From Planctomycetaceae bacterium (GTDB lineage: Bacteria; Planctomycetota; Planctomycetia; Planctomycetales; Planctomycetaceae): 64,000 bases of DNA. The notes below the pieces were generated by a model. That model was not told the origin of the DNA. It saw only the letters and a program-made list of their open reading frames with translations, and searched no databases. Position numbers and translations under genes: made by a program. The DNA lies in contig PBOJ01000134.1 in assembly GCA_002724315.1 (NCBI GenBank), positions 62,001 to 126,000 on the forward strand, in the 5' to 3' direction. Of the stretch, positions 18,676-29,227 are shown piece after piece (the stretch's first letter is position 1; the number at the start of each line of letters is the position of its first letter).

Positions 18676-19587
18676 TCAATCGATCACCCGGGTTCCCTCG
18701 GCAGCAGTCCGCGAGGCAAACAACTCCGAGAGCCGCCGGGTCATCGGCCCGGGTGCTGTTTCGGCTCCCCCACCGATCGGTCGACCGTCCACTTCGACCA
18801 CCGCCGCCAGTTCGCCCATCGTCCCCGAGCAGAACATCTCGTCGGCACGGTAGACATCTGTCAGTGACAGGTCGGTTTCGCTGCAGGCGATCCCGTTGTC
18901 CTGACACAGCTCCAGCACCGTCTCGCGTGTGATCCCCTCGGGACACGCCACCGCCCGGCTGGTCAAAACCGTTTCGCCGGAAACCAGGAACACGTGCGTC
19001 GCGTTCGTCTCGGCCACGAATCCATGGCGATCGAGCATCAAAGCATCGTCGGCCCCTGCCGCATTCGACTCGATCTTGGCCAGGATCGACTGCACCAGGT
19101 TGTTGCTGTGGATCTTCGGGTCGAGACAGTCGGGCGGAAACCGCCGGATGCTGCTGGTGATCAATCTCACGCCCGCCTTGTCGTAGACCGGAGGCTTGTG
19201 TTCGGCCAGCACGATCAGCGTCGGCCCCGCCTGGTTCAGCCGCGGATCCATGCCCGAGGTGATCTTCAGGCCCCGGGAAAGCGTCAGGCGGATATGAACA
19301 CCATCACGCATCGAATTCGCCTCGAGCGTGCGGGTGATCTCGGAGGTGATCTCCTCGTGGGTAGGGATCGACTCGAAGGCCATCGCCAGCGCCGAACTGC
19401 GAAGCCGGTCGAGATGTTCGGTGAGCTTGAAGATGCGGCCGTCGTAAAGCCGCAGTCCCTCCCACGCTCCGTCACCACCCTGGACCAGCGAATCGAAGGG
19501 ACTGACCCCCGCCTCGTCGCGGTGGATCATCTGCCCGTTGATGTTGATCAACAGGTCGCGATTCTTCTCGTTGAACTTCTGCTGCAT
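18676..19587 (-). CDS. Class IV aminotransferase (branched-chain aminotransferase-like)
   Basis: 303-residue PLP enzyme of the BCAT/D-amino-acid aminotransferase fold. Typical features are the N-terminal VSPFDSLVQGGDGAWEGLRLYDG, the lysine-containing KIHSNNLVQSILAKIE (about 150-170), the cofactor-phosphate region GFVAETNATHVFLV, and EMFCSGTMGELAAVVEVDG near the C-terminus. The frame runs on to 19968 but the upstream extension is unlike the family; the ATG at 19587 fits. It starts 4 nt after the sulfotransferase-like gene. In plants the same two domains in this order make one protein, so a joint role is likely. Exact substrate unknown. Confidence 0.88.
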   Translation of the reverse strand: MQQKFNEKNRDLLININGQMIHRDEAGVSPFDSLVQGGDGAWEGLRLYDGRIFKLTEHLDRLRSSALAMAFESIPTHEEITSEITRTLEANSMRDGVHIRLTLSRGLKITSGMDPRLNQAGPTLIVLAEHKPPVYDKAGVRLITSSIRRFPPDCLDPKIHSNNLVQSILAKIESNAAGADDALMLDRHGFVAETNATHVFLVSGETVLTSRAVACPEGITRETVLELCQDNGIACSETDLSLTDVYRADEMFCSGTMGELAAVVEVDGRPIGGGAETAPGPMTRRLSELFASRTAAEGTRVID

Positions 19588-19591
19588 GTCT

Positions 19592-20335
19592 CTACACCAA
19601 GCGGTCAGCGTACAACCGGTCATAACACGCCTGGCACTCGGCGAGCAAACCGGCAAGATGTTCGGGAACCTGGTCGGACTTGGGACGGTAGCCGCGGAAT
19701 CCGGTGGATTGTTCGACCTGGTCGTACCAGTGCGGAGCCCAGACACCGTCACTGTCTCGCCGACCTGCCGGCCAGGCGAGCATCGCATCGACAAATTCCA
19801 CCCCGATCGACTCGCACAACAGACCCAGCACCCGGCGAGGATTTTCGAGCACGTCCCGGGAATCGACGATCGGCGGAGGGGCCCCCGTGCGTTCCAGCAC
19901 CCTCTCGTAAACCTCGACCAACTGCGGAATCCCCAGGTCCTCCATCTCGGGAATGTCGTTCTTGACAATGTAGGAGGTGATCATCTCGCGGGGGTCGCGG
20001 ATCAACAGGCAATTGGTGAGGCGATCGATCCAGTCACGTCCCATCTCCGGCAGCAGGTGATGCGCCATGTGCTTCTGGTAAAAGACCTCCGCCCCGTCCG
20101 GTTCCGTCCTTGTCAGCCACTCGACCGCCGTCTCCCAGTCGGTCTCGCCGGCCGAGATCACCTCGGCCGCCATCGGGTGATCTTTCCCGGTGACATCCAG
20201 GTAGTGCGCGTAGAGCGGTTCATCGACGACCACGCTGTCGGGCCGATTCTCCCAGGCCCGCATCATGGCGGTCGAGATGTTGCGGGGACCGGACCACATG
20301 GCGACGCGGACCGGAGCGTTGAAATCGGGTGTCAT
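19592..20335 (-). CDS. Sulfotransferase-like P-loop protein
   Basis: 247 residues. The N-terminal VAMWSGPRNISTAMMRAW occupies the position of the sulfotransferase 5'-phosphosulfate loop, and DEPLYAHYL follows. LLIRDPREMITSYI (near 105) matches the 3'-phosphate-binding RDP element. The C-terminal part has DGVWAPHWYDQVEQSTGF. It is clearly of the sulfotransferase-like superfamily, but the lysine of the usual loop is missing, so PAPS-dependent sulfation is uncertain. The ATG at 20335 is chosen; an upstream GTG at 20371 would overlap the PfkB gene. It sits between a PfkB kinase (13 nt) and the aminotransferase (4 nt) in one operon. Confidence 0.8.
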   Translation of the reverse strand: MTPDFNAPVRVAMWSGPRNISTAMMRAWENRPDSVVVDEPLYAHYLDVTGKDHPMAAEVISAGETDWETAVEWLTRTEPDGAEVFYQKHMAHHLLPEMGRDWIDRLTNCLLIRDPREMITSYIVKNDIPEMEDLGIPQLVEVYERVLERTGAPPPIVDSRDVLENPRRVLGLLCESIGVEFVDAMLAWPAGRRDSDGVWAPHWYDQVEQSTGFRGYRPKSDQVPEHLAGLLAECQACYDRLYADRLV

Positions 20336-20348
20336 CGCAGAGCCTGTT

Positions 20349-21284
20349 TCATGAGGAGCACCAGGGACCATCCTCGATCAACCCGGGAAGACGATCGGAG
20401 AGATCCGGCATCCCGCCGGGCCGTGAAGCAACGAGGGCACCGACCCGGTTGGCCAATTCGGCGGATTCGGCCAGAGGCCAACCCACCCACTGCGCCCAGA
20501 TCATCGCTGCCGTGAAGGAATCGCCGGCCCCGACCGTGTCAGCCACGTCGACTTCGATTCCCTCGCACTCGACCAGTTCTTCACCCCCCCGCAGCAGGCA
20601 TCCGTCGGCGCCACGGGTGATCCAGACACCGTCCAACCGGTAGCGATGCTGAAGGTGAGCGGCGATCTCGGCCGGATGGCCACCGGCCCAGTCGAGTCTC
20701 TCGGCCAGCACCTCGAGTTCCTCGTCGTTGAGTTTCACGATGTCAGCACGGTCGAGCGAGGCCTCGACGGTTGCCAGTTCCCAGGACGCCTTGCGGAGAT
20801 TGATGTCGTAGACCTTCAGGGCGCCGTCGGGCATCGCGTCCAGGCAGGAGCCGATGGTCGCCCGCGACGTCGGCAGCCGCTGGGCAATCGTCCCGAAACA
20901 GACCGCGGCGACATCTTTGAACAGAGCCGCCAGCGAGTCGGTCCACTCCAGGAAATCCCAGGCGACCGGTTCGTGAATCGTGTAGTCGGGTTGTCCTTCC
21001 ACGGTGGTCGTGATGCTGACTGTGCCGGTGGATTGATCGGTGTCCCGCTGGACAAATCCCGAATCGAGTCCCTGGCTGTCCAGGAACTCGACCAGTTCGT
21101 CTCCCAGTTGATCCGCACCGACTCGTGAAACGACCAAGCCCCGCGCCCCCATCTGGTTGGCATGCCAGGCAAAATTCGCCGGGGCGCCACCGGGCCGTCG
21201 CTGGTCGGGGAACACGTCCCAGAGCAATTCGCCCAGGCCGACGATCCTCGGCCGGGAAGGCGTCTCGTCGGTCGCCGTCGTCAC
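20349..21284 (-). CDS. PfkB-family sugar kinase (fructokinase-like)
   Basis: 311-residue ribokinase/PfkB-family kinase. Signature 1 is GGAPANFAWHANQMG (near 32-46) and signature 2 is DTVGAGDSFTAAMIW (near 246-260), with the catalytic Asp in GAGDSF. GLGELLWDVFPDQ at the N-terminus is usual for fructokinase-like members, so a fructose or related sugar phosphorylated at a primary hydroxyl is plausible but not proven. It is first in a three-gene minus-strand set with the sulfotransferase-like and class IV aminotransferase genes. Confidence 0.88.
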   Translation of the reverse strand: MTTATDETPSRPRIVGLGELLWDVFPDQRRPGGAPANFAWHANQMGARGLVVSRVGADQLGDELVEFLDSQGLDSGFVQRDTDQSTGTVSITTTVEGQPDYTIHEPVAWDFLEWTDSLAALFKDVAAVCFGTIAQRLPTSRATIGSCLDAMPDGALKVYDINLRKASWELATVEASLDRADIVKLNDEELEVLAERLDWAGGHPAEIAAHLQHRYRLDGVWITRGADGCLLRGGEELVECEGIEVDVADTVGAGDSFTAAMIWAQWVGWPLAESAELANRVGALVASRPGGMPDLSDRLPGLIEDGPWCSS

Positions 21285-21364
21285 GTTCGGACCACCCCTG
21301 TTCGAGATGCGTGCAACGAAGTCACCACGACCACGGACACGTCTTCAGATCGCACGGCATCGAG

Positions 21365-21436
21365 TAACCCGGCAAGGACTCGAACCTTGAACGGCAGGAC
21401 CAAAACCTGCTGTGTTACCTATTACACCACCGGGTT
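21365..21436 (-). tRNA. tRNA-Gln (anticodon UUG)
   Basis: The 72-nt reverse-strand sequence folds as a complete cloverleaf: 7-bp acceptor stem AACCCGG/CCGGGTT, 4-bp D stem GTGT/ACAC, 5-bp anticodon stem GCAGG/CCTGC with loop TTTTGGT (anticodon TTG, reads CAA/CAG), 4-nt variable loop, 5-bp T stem CAAGG/CCTTG with TTCGAGT loop, and discriminator A. The CCA end is not encoded. It lies in the 235-base gap between the PfkB gene and the TPR/alpha-CTD gene. Confidence 0.95.
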
Positions 21437-21519
21437 GAGCATCCGCGGGAGGAGTCTATCCGCCCGCGGGGGAATATCACAAGAGTTGGAACCGGAGGCA
21501 AAAACGCCGGGACAACCCG

Positions 21520-22851
21520 CTAGTCATTGCGGAGCTTGAGATCGAGTTCGTCGAGCTTGCCGCGGATCTCGTTGAGCGAGGTGACACCGAAGTTCTTGCT
21601 CGAGAGCAACTCGTCGGGTGTCCGCCGGATCAGCTCGCCCAACTGGGTGATCCCCAGCCGGGCCATGCACTTGCGGGCCCGTACCGAGAGGTTCAGGTCG
21701 GCAACCGGTTTCTCGATCAATGCCCGTTCCTCGGGAGACAGATCCGACGGTGCAAACGTCGGTTCGAGCTCCTGCTCCTTGTTGATGTTCTGGCCGATGG
21801 CCAGCCCGTGCAACGTCAACAGTTCGCGGATCTCCACCAGGGACGTCTCGCCGAAGTTCTTCCCCGAGAGCAGTTCCATCTCGGTGACCATGGTCAGATC
21901 GCCCAGCGACTTGACGCCGATGCCCTCCAGACAATTCCGACTCCGAACCGTCAACTCGAAATCGGTCACCGGACGACTCAGCAACTGCTGCATCCGGAGT
22001 TCCTCCTTCGCGAGGTCCTCGTCGTAGTACATGTCGGAAGTGGCCTCGATGTCCTTGAGGTACAGCCGGGCCTGGGAATGGTTGGGATCGGACGCCAGCA
22101 CCCGCCGGAAACAGAACTCGGCGGCGTCATAGTTCTCGCTGTCCTCGTAGAGCAGCCCGAGGTTCAACAGGGCGCCGAGAAACTGTGGCGGTCGCGAGAG
22201 CGATTGTTCGTAGAGCCTGATGGCCTCTTCGTCGTTGCCATGACGGGCGTTCTCCAGGGCGAGATTGAACAGCGACCGGCTGTGGTGCGGGTCCATGTCG
22301 ATCGCCCGCTCGAACGACTCGACCGCCGCCGCGGTGTTGCACTGTTCGCTCAGGATACAGCCCATCTGGTAGGAGTACTCGGCACGGGAGGTGGAACCAG
22401 AGGGTGCGTTCTTCAAGGCCTCTTCCGCGTCGGCGAGCCGACCGTCGCGGCGAATCGTCCCGACCCGTCGCAGCGAACACTCGACCTCGTCGTAACCAGC
22501 CCGGGCGGCCTGCTCAAACCGCTCACCGGCAGCCGCGTTGTCGCCGAGTGACTCGAGCGAACAGGCGTCATAAAATACGGCGACACCGTCGTCGGTGACC
22601 TCGCCCAGCAGGTCATGAGCCTCAGCATGACGACCCAGCAGGTAGAGACCGACACCGGCGCGAATCGCCATCGGGCCCCGTCCACCGGATTCCTCGACCA
22701 ACACGCCGACTTCCTGGCGGACTTCGGTGATCTGTGGTCCGGCAACGACCTCGCACAGTGTCCGCACCTCGTCGATTCCAAACGACGGGCTCGTGCGCAG
22801 CAAACCACGTACATCAATCGGTTCAGCCAATTTCACGGTCGAGACTCCCAC
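21520..22851 (-). CDS. TPR protein with two RNA polymerase alpha-CTD-like domains
   Basis: About 443 residues, cytosolic. Residues about 60-285 hold TPR-like helical repeats (for example AVESFERAIDMDPHHSRSLF, AIRLYEQSLSRPPQFLGALL, AAEFCFRRVLASDPNHSQAR). The C-terminal third carries two copies of the helix-hairpin fold of the RNA polymerase alpha C-terminal domain: LTVRSRNCLEGIGVKSLGDL with GKNFGETSLVEIRELL, and LSVRARKCMARLGITQLGEL with SKNFGVTSLNEIRGKL. In RNA polymerase this domain contacts UP-element DNA and activators. Here it may bind DNA or polymerase as an accessory regulator. The GTG at 22851 is chosen as start; the frame runs upstream to 22980. It is divergent from the PSD1 gene. Confidence 0.82.
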   Translation of the reverse strand: MGVSTVKLAEPIDVRGLLRTSPSFGIDEVRTLCEVVAGPQITEVRQEVGVLVEESGGRGPMAIRAGVGLYLLGRHAEAHDLLGEVTDDGVAVFYDACSLESLGDNAAAGERFEQAARAGYDEVECSLRRVGTIRRDGRLADAEEALKNAPSGSTSRAEYSYQMGCILSEQCNTAAAVESFERAIDMDPHHSRSLFNLALENARHGNDEEAIRLYEQSLSRPPQFLGALLNLGLLYEDSENYDAAEFCFRRVLASDPNHSQARLYLKDIEATSDMYYDEDLAKEELRMQQLLSRPVTDFELTVRSRNCLEGIGVKSLGDLTMVTEMELLSGKNFGETSLVEIRELLTLHGLAIGQNINKEQELEPTFAPSDLSPEERALIEKPVADLNLSVRARKCMARLGITQLGELIRRTPDELLSSKNFGVTSLNEIRGKLDELDLKLRND

Positions 22852-22896
22852 ATTGAGTCGGCGGAGGGCCGGGGCGCGGATTCCACATCGAGCGCG

Positions 22897-22926
22897 GTGC
22901 CACCGGCCGCATCCCGCCAGTATAAT
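22897..22926 (+). promoter_or_regulatory. Candidate sigma-70 promoter for the PSD1 gene at 23031
   Basis: Perfect TATAAT at 22921-22926 with GTGCCA (4 of 6 matches to TTGACA) 18 bases upstream at 22897-22902. Expected transcription start is near 22933, about 100 bases before the ATG. Confidence 0.42.
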
Positions 22927-23030
22927 GACCGCTCGTTCTCTTGCAACACGCCCCGCACCGCCCCGGGCCACCACCTGCAATGCTCAACAACATTGCCACA
23001 CCACTTTCGGCCCGACTGTCACGTGCCATC

Positions 23031-25244
<2,214 letters not shown>

Positions 25245-25249
25245 CCACG

Positions 25250-26695
25250 ATGCCCTCAACCTCCACCACGATCCCGCGCACCCCGGGCCGACCTCATCAC
25301 GAGTCAGCAAACTCGCGACGGGACTTTCTGCTGCGTTCCGGGGCCGGCTTCGGCGGGCTGGCCCTCGGTGCGTTGATGGCTTCCGAAAGCGGTGCTGCCG
25401 AATCGATGGTCGCACGACCGAGGCACAACCGGACACCGGCCCGCAGCGTGATCTTCCTGTTCATGGACGGTGGCCCCAGCCACATCGATACGTTCGATCC
25501 CAAGCCCGAGGTCAACCGACTGGCCGGACAATCGCTGCCCAAGTCGATCGAACGAGCCATCACGCCGATGGGCGTCTCGGAGAACCCCCTGTTGCCAACC
25601 CGCCGCAAATGGCAGCGTTACGGGGAGAGCGGTCTGCCGGTCTCCGACTGGTATCCCAACGTCGGCCGACATGCCGACAAGCTCTGCGTCATCCGCTCGT
25701 GCCACGCCGACGGGCTCAACCATGTCGGCAGCGTCTGCCAGATGAACACCGGCAGTATCCTCGCCGGTCGGCCCAGTCTCGGGGCCTGGGTGGCCTATGG
25801 CCTGGGATCGGCCAGTCAGAACCTGCCGGGATTCGTCGTCCTGCTGGACAACGATCGCGAACCTCCAGGAGGAACCCGCGTGTGGGGAACCGGGTTCATG
25901 CCCGCCACCTTCCAGGGAACCCGTTTCCGGCAGGACGGCACGCCGATCCTGCACCTGGCCCCACCCAAGTCGGTCGGCCCCCGACGGCAACGCGGAAAGC
26001 TCGACTTCCTCTCGCGACTCAACCGACGACACCTCGCCGCCCGCAGGGGCGATGACGAGCTCGAGGCCCGGATCGCGTCTTACGAACTGGCCTTCCGCAT
26101 GCAGTCGCATGCCCCGGAAGCCGTCGACATCACCCAGGAAACCGCCGCCACGCGGTCGCTTTACGGCCTCGACGACAAGGCCACCACTCCCTTCGGGCGC
26201 AACTGCCTGATGGCCAGGCGGCTGGTCGAACGCGGCGTCCGCTTCATCCAACTCTACTCCGGGTCCGGCAGCAAGTGGGACGCACACTCGAAGATCGAAA
26301 AGAACCACACCGACCGCTGCCGGGAAACCGACATCCCGATCGCCGGGCTGCTGGCCGACCTCGAGCAACGCGGCCTGCTCGACGAGACGCTGGTGATCTG
26401 GGGCGGAGAATTCGGCCGGACGCCGATGTCTGAGAAGGGCGACGGCCGTGATCACAACCCCTACGGGTTCACGATGTGGATGGCCGGAGGAGGTGTCCGG
26501 GGCGGACAGGTTATCGGGTCCACCGATGACTTCGGCATGCACGCCGTCGATTCCCCCGCCCACGTGCACGACCTGCACGCGACGTTCCTGCACGCCATCG
26601 GACTCGATCACCAGGAACTGGTCTACCACCTCCAGGGCCGTCCCGAACGGGCGACCGTCAACGAGGGGGAAGTGATTGCCGGGGTGATGGCCTAG
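25250..26695 (+). CDS. DUF1501 (alkaline phosphatase/sulfatase-fold) Tat-exported protein
   Basis: 481-residue DUF1501 protein. A twin-arginine signal (NSRRDFLLRSGAGFGGLALG) indicates export as a folded protein. The body has the alkaline-phosphatase-superfamily layout: FLFMDGGPSHIDTFDPKP (metal ligands near residue 65-80), RGVRFIQLYSGSGSKWDAH, TLVIWGGEFGRTPMSEKGDGRDHN and a C-terminal HDLHATFLHAIGLDH. The usual Cys/Ser/Thr nucleophile is not obvious, as in other DUF1501 proteins, so hydrolase activity is unproven. It is coupled to the upstream PSD1 gene. Confidence 0.9.
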   Translation: MPSTSTTIPRTPGRPHHESANSRRDFLLRSGAGFGGLALGALMASESGAAESMVARPRHNRTPARSVIFLFMDGGPSHIDTFDPKPEVNRLAGQSLPKSIERAITPMGVSENPLLPTRRKWQRYGESGLPVSDWYPNVGRHADKLCVIRSCHADGLNHVGSVCQMNTGSILAGRPSLGAWVAYGLGSASQNLPGFVVLLDNDREPPGGTRVWGTGFMPATFQGTRFRQDGTPILHLAPPKSVGPRRQRGKLDFLSRLNRRHLAARRGDDELEARIASYELAFRMQSHAPEAVDITQETAATRSLYGLDDKATTPFGRNCLMARRLVERGVRFIQLYSGSGSKWDAHSKIEKNHTDRCRETDIPIAGLLADLEQRGLLDETLVIWGGEFGRTPMSEKGDGRDHNPYGFTMWMAGGGVRGGQVIGSTDDFGMHAVDSPAHVHDLHATFLHAIGLDHQELVYHLQGRPERATVNEGEVIAGVMA

Positions 26696-26701
26696 CCCCG
26701 C

Positions 26702-26717
26702 GCGGCATCAATGCCGC
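26702..26717. other. Hairpin between convergent genes
   Basis: GCGGCAT and ATGCCGC are exact reverse complements around CA, spanning the stop codon of the minus-strand PSD1 gene and the end of the DUF1501 gene. No T-tract follows on either strand, so it would be at most a weak bidirectional terminator. Confidence 0.4.
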
Positions 26718-29227
26718 AGCAGGAACTCATTCGAGTTGATCAGCGCGTGCTGGATATCACGCAGCCCCGCCGCCCGATCGGGCAGGCTCGCCACGTGGCC
26801 CAGGGCCAGCTTCCGCTCGGCGGGTGACGGTCGTCGGGAAATCGTCGCCAGGTACAGTGTTTCGACGATCTCGGCCGTCGGTGTCTTCGCCGACAACATC
26901 CGACCCAGACGACTCGAATCGGCGTCGAACCGATCGAGAATCCCGGCGTTGTTGATCAGGTGCACGACCTGGTTGAGCGTCGGATCGGTTTCGCGGGCAC
27001 AGTCGCAACGGACGTCGCGGACCGGCTTGGTGAAAGCCTTGAGGAAATTGTGGTCCACCGCCCCCTCGGCCAATTGTGTCGCCCGGGTCCCCAGCGGATA
27101 CCCCTTGTATTTCTCGGGAACCCCGGTGGCCTGGGAGATCGCGTCAAGAATCTGTTCGGCGGCCAGCATCTTGACCACCGCCGAGGTGACGTAACGGGCA
27201 GGAGCGGCCGAATGACGAGACTGGACGACCGGGCGAGCTCCCAGGCGGTAGGCCTGCGAGGTGACAATCGAACGAATCACCGGCTTGAACCGATGATTCC
27301 CTTCAACAAACTGCCTGGCCAACTCGTTGAGCAATTCCGGATTCGACGGCGGGTTGCTCTCGCGGAAGTCATCGACCGGCTCGACGATGCCCAATCCAAA
27401 AATGTGAGCCCAGATGCGGTTGACCGTCGACCGGGCAAACCAGCGGTTTTCGCTCCTCACCAGCCAGTCAGCCAACTGCGGTCGGACATCCTGTCCGACT
27501 GCGACATCACGGGCGACCTTGCCGAAAGCGGTCGGCTTCATCACCTCGCCCGATTCGGCGTGCTTGACCTCACCCGCACGGCCGACGTAGACGATTTCCC
27601 GGTCGAGCCCGAAGACCCGCCCCTTGAGCTTCACGCGGGCGAAATAGGCGGCCAGGCCGTAATAGTCATTCTGGGTGATCGCCTCGAAGGGGTGATTGTG
27701 GCACTTGGCACACTGGATACGAACGCCCAAAAACAGCTGGGCCGTCGACTCGGCAGCATCCTCGGGGGTCCGGGCGATCCGAAAGAAACTCGCCGTGGGA
27801 TTCTCGATCGTGTTCCCGCGGCTGGTCAGGATCTGTCGTGCCAACTCGCCAAAGGAACGGTCCTCGGCAAAGTGCCGCACCAGGTGACGATGCAGCTTGT
27901 GGACACCCCGTTCGGTGATCGACTCGCGGTTGCCTCGCATCACGTCGAGCCATTTCATGGCCCAGAACTCGGCAAACTCGGATCGCTTCAACAGCCCGTC
28001 AACCAGGGCCAGATGTTTCTTCGGATCCTTCGAATCCAGATACGCTCGGGCGGCCTCCGGTGACGGCAAAACGCCCAGCAGGTCGAGGTGGACTCGGCGA
28101 AGGTAGGTGCCATCGGTGGCAGCCGGCGAGGCCTTCAGTTGCAACTGCCGGTGCTTGGCAAACACCAACCGGTCAATCGCATTCTCCTCGGCACGGTTGT
28201 CCGCCACGAAATCCGGATCGGCACGGACGTAGGCCAGCCGGACACTGACCATCTGCTTGAGGTACCGAACCAGCACGGCCACCTCGGCCGTCCCGTGAAA
28301 GGTCACCAACCCGTCATCGCTGACCGACGACGCATCGACGTCGCTGGTGGTGAAGACGGCCAAGTGCGTCACATCGCGGATCGACCCATCGGCAAAATGC
28401 GCCCGGGCAACCAGTTGCAGCCGGGGACTGGAGGTGTGCAGAGTCTGTTGCCCCGGCAGCACCTCCATCTTCACCACGCCCTCGGGGTTCTCACTGACTT
28501 GCGTCCCCTCGAAGATCCACTGCCTGAGAACACTGTAGGCGGGCTCGGTGCCACGGAACCGCCGACCACCCACGTGAGGCACCCGATTGGCGGCCTTGGC
28601 CAGGATCAGGCTGGCATCAGGATTCTGGGGACTCGTCCGCCGCCCGAAGATCTCGCGGGTCAACGTCATCCGATCCAGTTCGGGCTTGTATCCCCGCAGG
28701 CTCAACCGGAAACCGTTCTTCCCCTGGGGCGACCCGTGACAGGCACCCTGGTTGCAACCGCCGCGGGACAGGGCGGCAATCACCTCCGAGTGGAAGTCCA
28801 CCGGATCGGGCACCCCGAAGTCCTTGACGCGGACGGTGATCGTCTGTGACTGGCCACCGAAAGCGACCGTCACACGGCTCTGGCCGTCGCCCACTGCCGA
28901 CAGACGGCCGTCGGCGGTGACCGCCACCACGCCGGGATTCTCGATCTTGTACTTTGCGACCCGCGAGAGATCCGTGACTCGCCCACCATCCCCCCGACCC
29001 AGAACCGACAGGCGGGCAACCCCGCGACGGCCGACCAGGTCGACCTCCGCCGGTCGCACCACGATCGTTTTCGGCACGGCCGGTTTCTTCACCGCTGGTT
29101 CATCAGCGGCAACGCACCGCGGCGTGGCAACCCACAACAGAAGCAGCAACGCTCCCCCCGGGAGCAGCCACTCACGTTTCGAGGTCTTCTTGATCATCTC
29201 GCTGTCCGTCTCGCGTGTTTTTGTCAT
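26708..29227 (-). CDS. DUF1549/DUF1553 (PSD1) protein with N-terminal Ig-like domain
   Basis: 839 residues. A signal/membrane segment (about 20-41) is followed by a Big_2-type Ig-like domain (about 55-135, GVARLSVLGRGDG through SRVTVAF). A conserved GGCNQGACHG segment with spaced C-x4-CH comes next, then a second Ig-like stretch (about 255-335), DUF1549 with CAKCHNHPFEAITQ, and C-terminal DUF1553 (STVNRIWAHIFGLGIVEPVDDF and NEFLLRH at the end). The start ATG at 29227 overlaps the upstream stop by one base (TGATG), so it is coupled to the pre-peptidase-domain gene. With the divergent DUF1501 gene this is the three-gene set seen repeatedly in Planctomycetota. Probably surface-exposed; function unknown. 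Confidence 0.9.
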   Translation of the reverse strand: MTKTRETDSEMIKKTSKREWLLPGGALLLLLWVATPRCVAADEPAVKKPAVPKTIVVRPAEVDLVGRRGVARLSVLGRGDGGRVTDLSRVAKYKIENPGVVAVTADGRLSAVGDGQSRVTVAFGGQSQTITVRVKDFGVPDPVDFHSEVIAALSRGGCNQGACHGSPQGKNGFRLSLRGYKPELDRMTLTREIFGRRTSPQNPDASLILAKAANRVPHVGGRRFRGTEPAYSVLRQWIFEGTQVSENPEGVVKMEVLPGQQTLHTSSPRLQLVARAHFADGSIRDVTHLAVFTTSDVDASSVSDDGLVTFHGTAEVAVLVRYLKQMVSVRLAYVRADPDFVADNRAEENAIDRLVFAKHRQLQLKASPAATDGTYLRRVHLDLLGVLPSPEAARAYLDSKDPKKHLALVDGLLKRSEFAEFWAMKWLDVMRGNRESITERGVHKLHRHLVRHFAEDRSFGELARQILTSRGNTIENPTASFFRIARTPEDAAESTAQLFLGVRIQCAKCHNHPFEAITQNDYYGLAAYFARVKLKGRVFGLDREIVYVGRAGEVKHAESGEVMKPTAFGKVARDVAVGQDVRPQLADWLVRSENRWFARSTVNRIWAHIFGLGIVEPVDDFRESNPPSNPELLNELARQFVEGNHRFKPVIRSIVTSQAYRLGARPVVQSRHSAAPARYVTSAVVKMLAAEQILDAISQATGVPEKYKGYPLGTRATQLAEGAVDHNFLKAFTKPVRDVRCDCARETDPTLNQVVHLINNAGILDRFDADSSRLGRMLSAKTPTAEIVETLYLATISRRPSPAERKLALGHVASLPDRAAGLRDIQHALINSNEFLLRH

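Noticed and set aside
19588-19968. N-terminal extension of the class IV aminotransferase
   Set aside because: It overlaps the sulfotransferase-like gene out of frame and is not similar to aminotransferases; the ATG at 19587 gives a family-length protein.
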